Below the pieces are notes generated by a model, which saw only the letters and a program-made list of their open reading frames with translations, searched no databases and had not been told where the DNA came from. The translations under genes and the position numbers were made by a program. DNA of 5,394 bases from assembly GCA_902496005.1 (NCBI GenBank), contig CABUZI010000110.1:1-5394 (forward strand). The letters run 5' to 3'. Shown here piece after piece: positions 5,391-5,394 of this stretch. Each line of letters starts with the position of its first letter. The first letter of the stretch is position 1. Source of the DNA: an uncultured Collinsella sp. (lineage in GTDB: Bacteria > Actinomycetota > Coriobacteriia > Coriobacteriales > Coriobacteriaceae).

Positions 5391-5394
5391 TCGC

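Overview
This GC-rich 5.4 kb window looks like a piece of a gut Coriobacteriia chromosome (Actinomycetota; a Collinsella-like genome is my best guess). The basis is codon use, a type II MurB, and a phosphoketolase that resembles the bifidobacterial enzymes, even at its extreme C-terminus. The assignment is inference from remembered families, not from a search.

Layout. Positions 1-170 hold two strong hairpin terminators with near-identical right arms, plus the possible 3' end of a reading frame entering from the left. murB (171-1133, minus) makes a peptidoglycan precursor enzyme and ends against the second terminator, which works in both directions. The murB/lacI intergenic region carries a 66-bp near-perfect palindrome (1199-1264) that resembles a REP or MITE-type element and lies beside the promoters of both divergent genes. 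A LacI-family repressor gene (1374-2402, plus) follows. After a 204-bp regulatory gap comes xfp (2607-5135, plus), encoding the ThDP-dependent xylulose-5-phosphate/fructose-6-phosphate phosphoketolase. The last 259 bp contain no convincing gene. They hold a 36-bp direct repeat (two copies 191 bp apart) and several inverted repeats.

How it works together. Two TAAAACGTTTT palindromes, 21 bp centre to centre, sit on the -35 and spacer of the apparent xfp promoter. Each has a central CpG of the kind LacI-family dimers bind through the hinge helix. The adjacent repressor is therefore probably the local regulator of xfp. Weaker look-alike sites occur at the repressor's stop codon, exactly 105 bp upstream of the first operator, and near its own promoter, which suggests possible looping and autoregulation. 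murB looks like an unrelated housekeeping neighbour. No undescribed system is evident; the most interesting parts are the operator array and the repeat elements.
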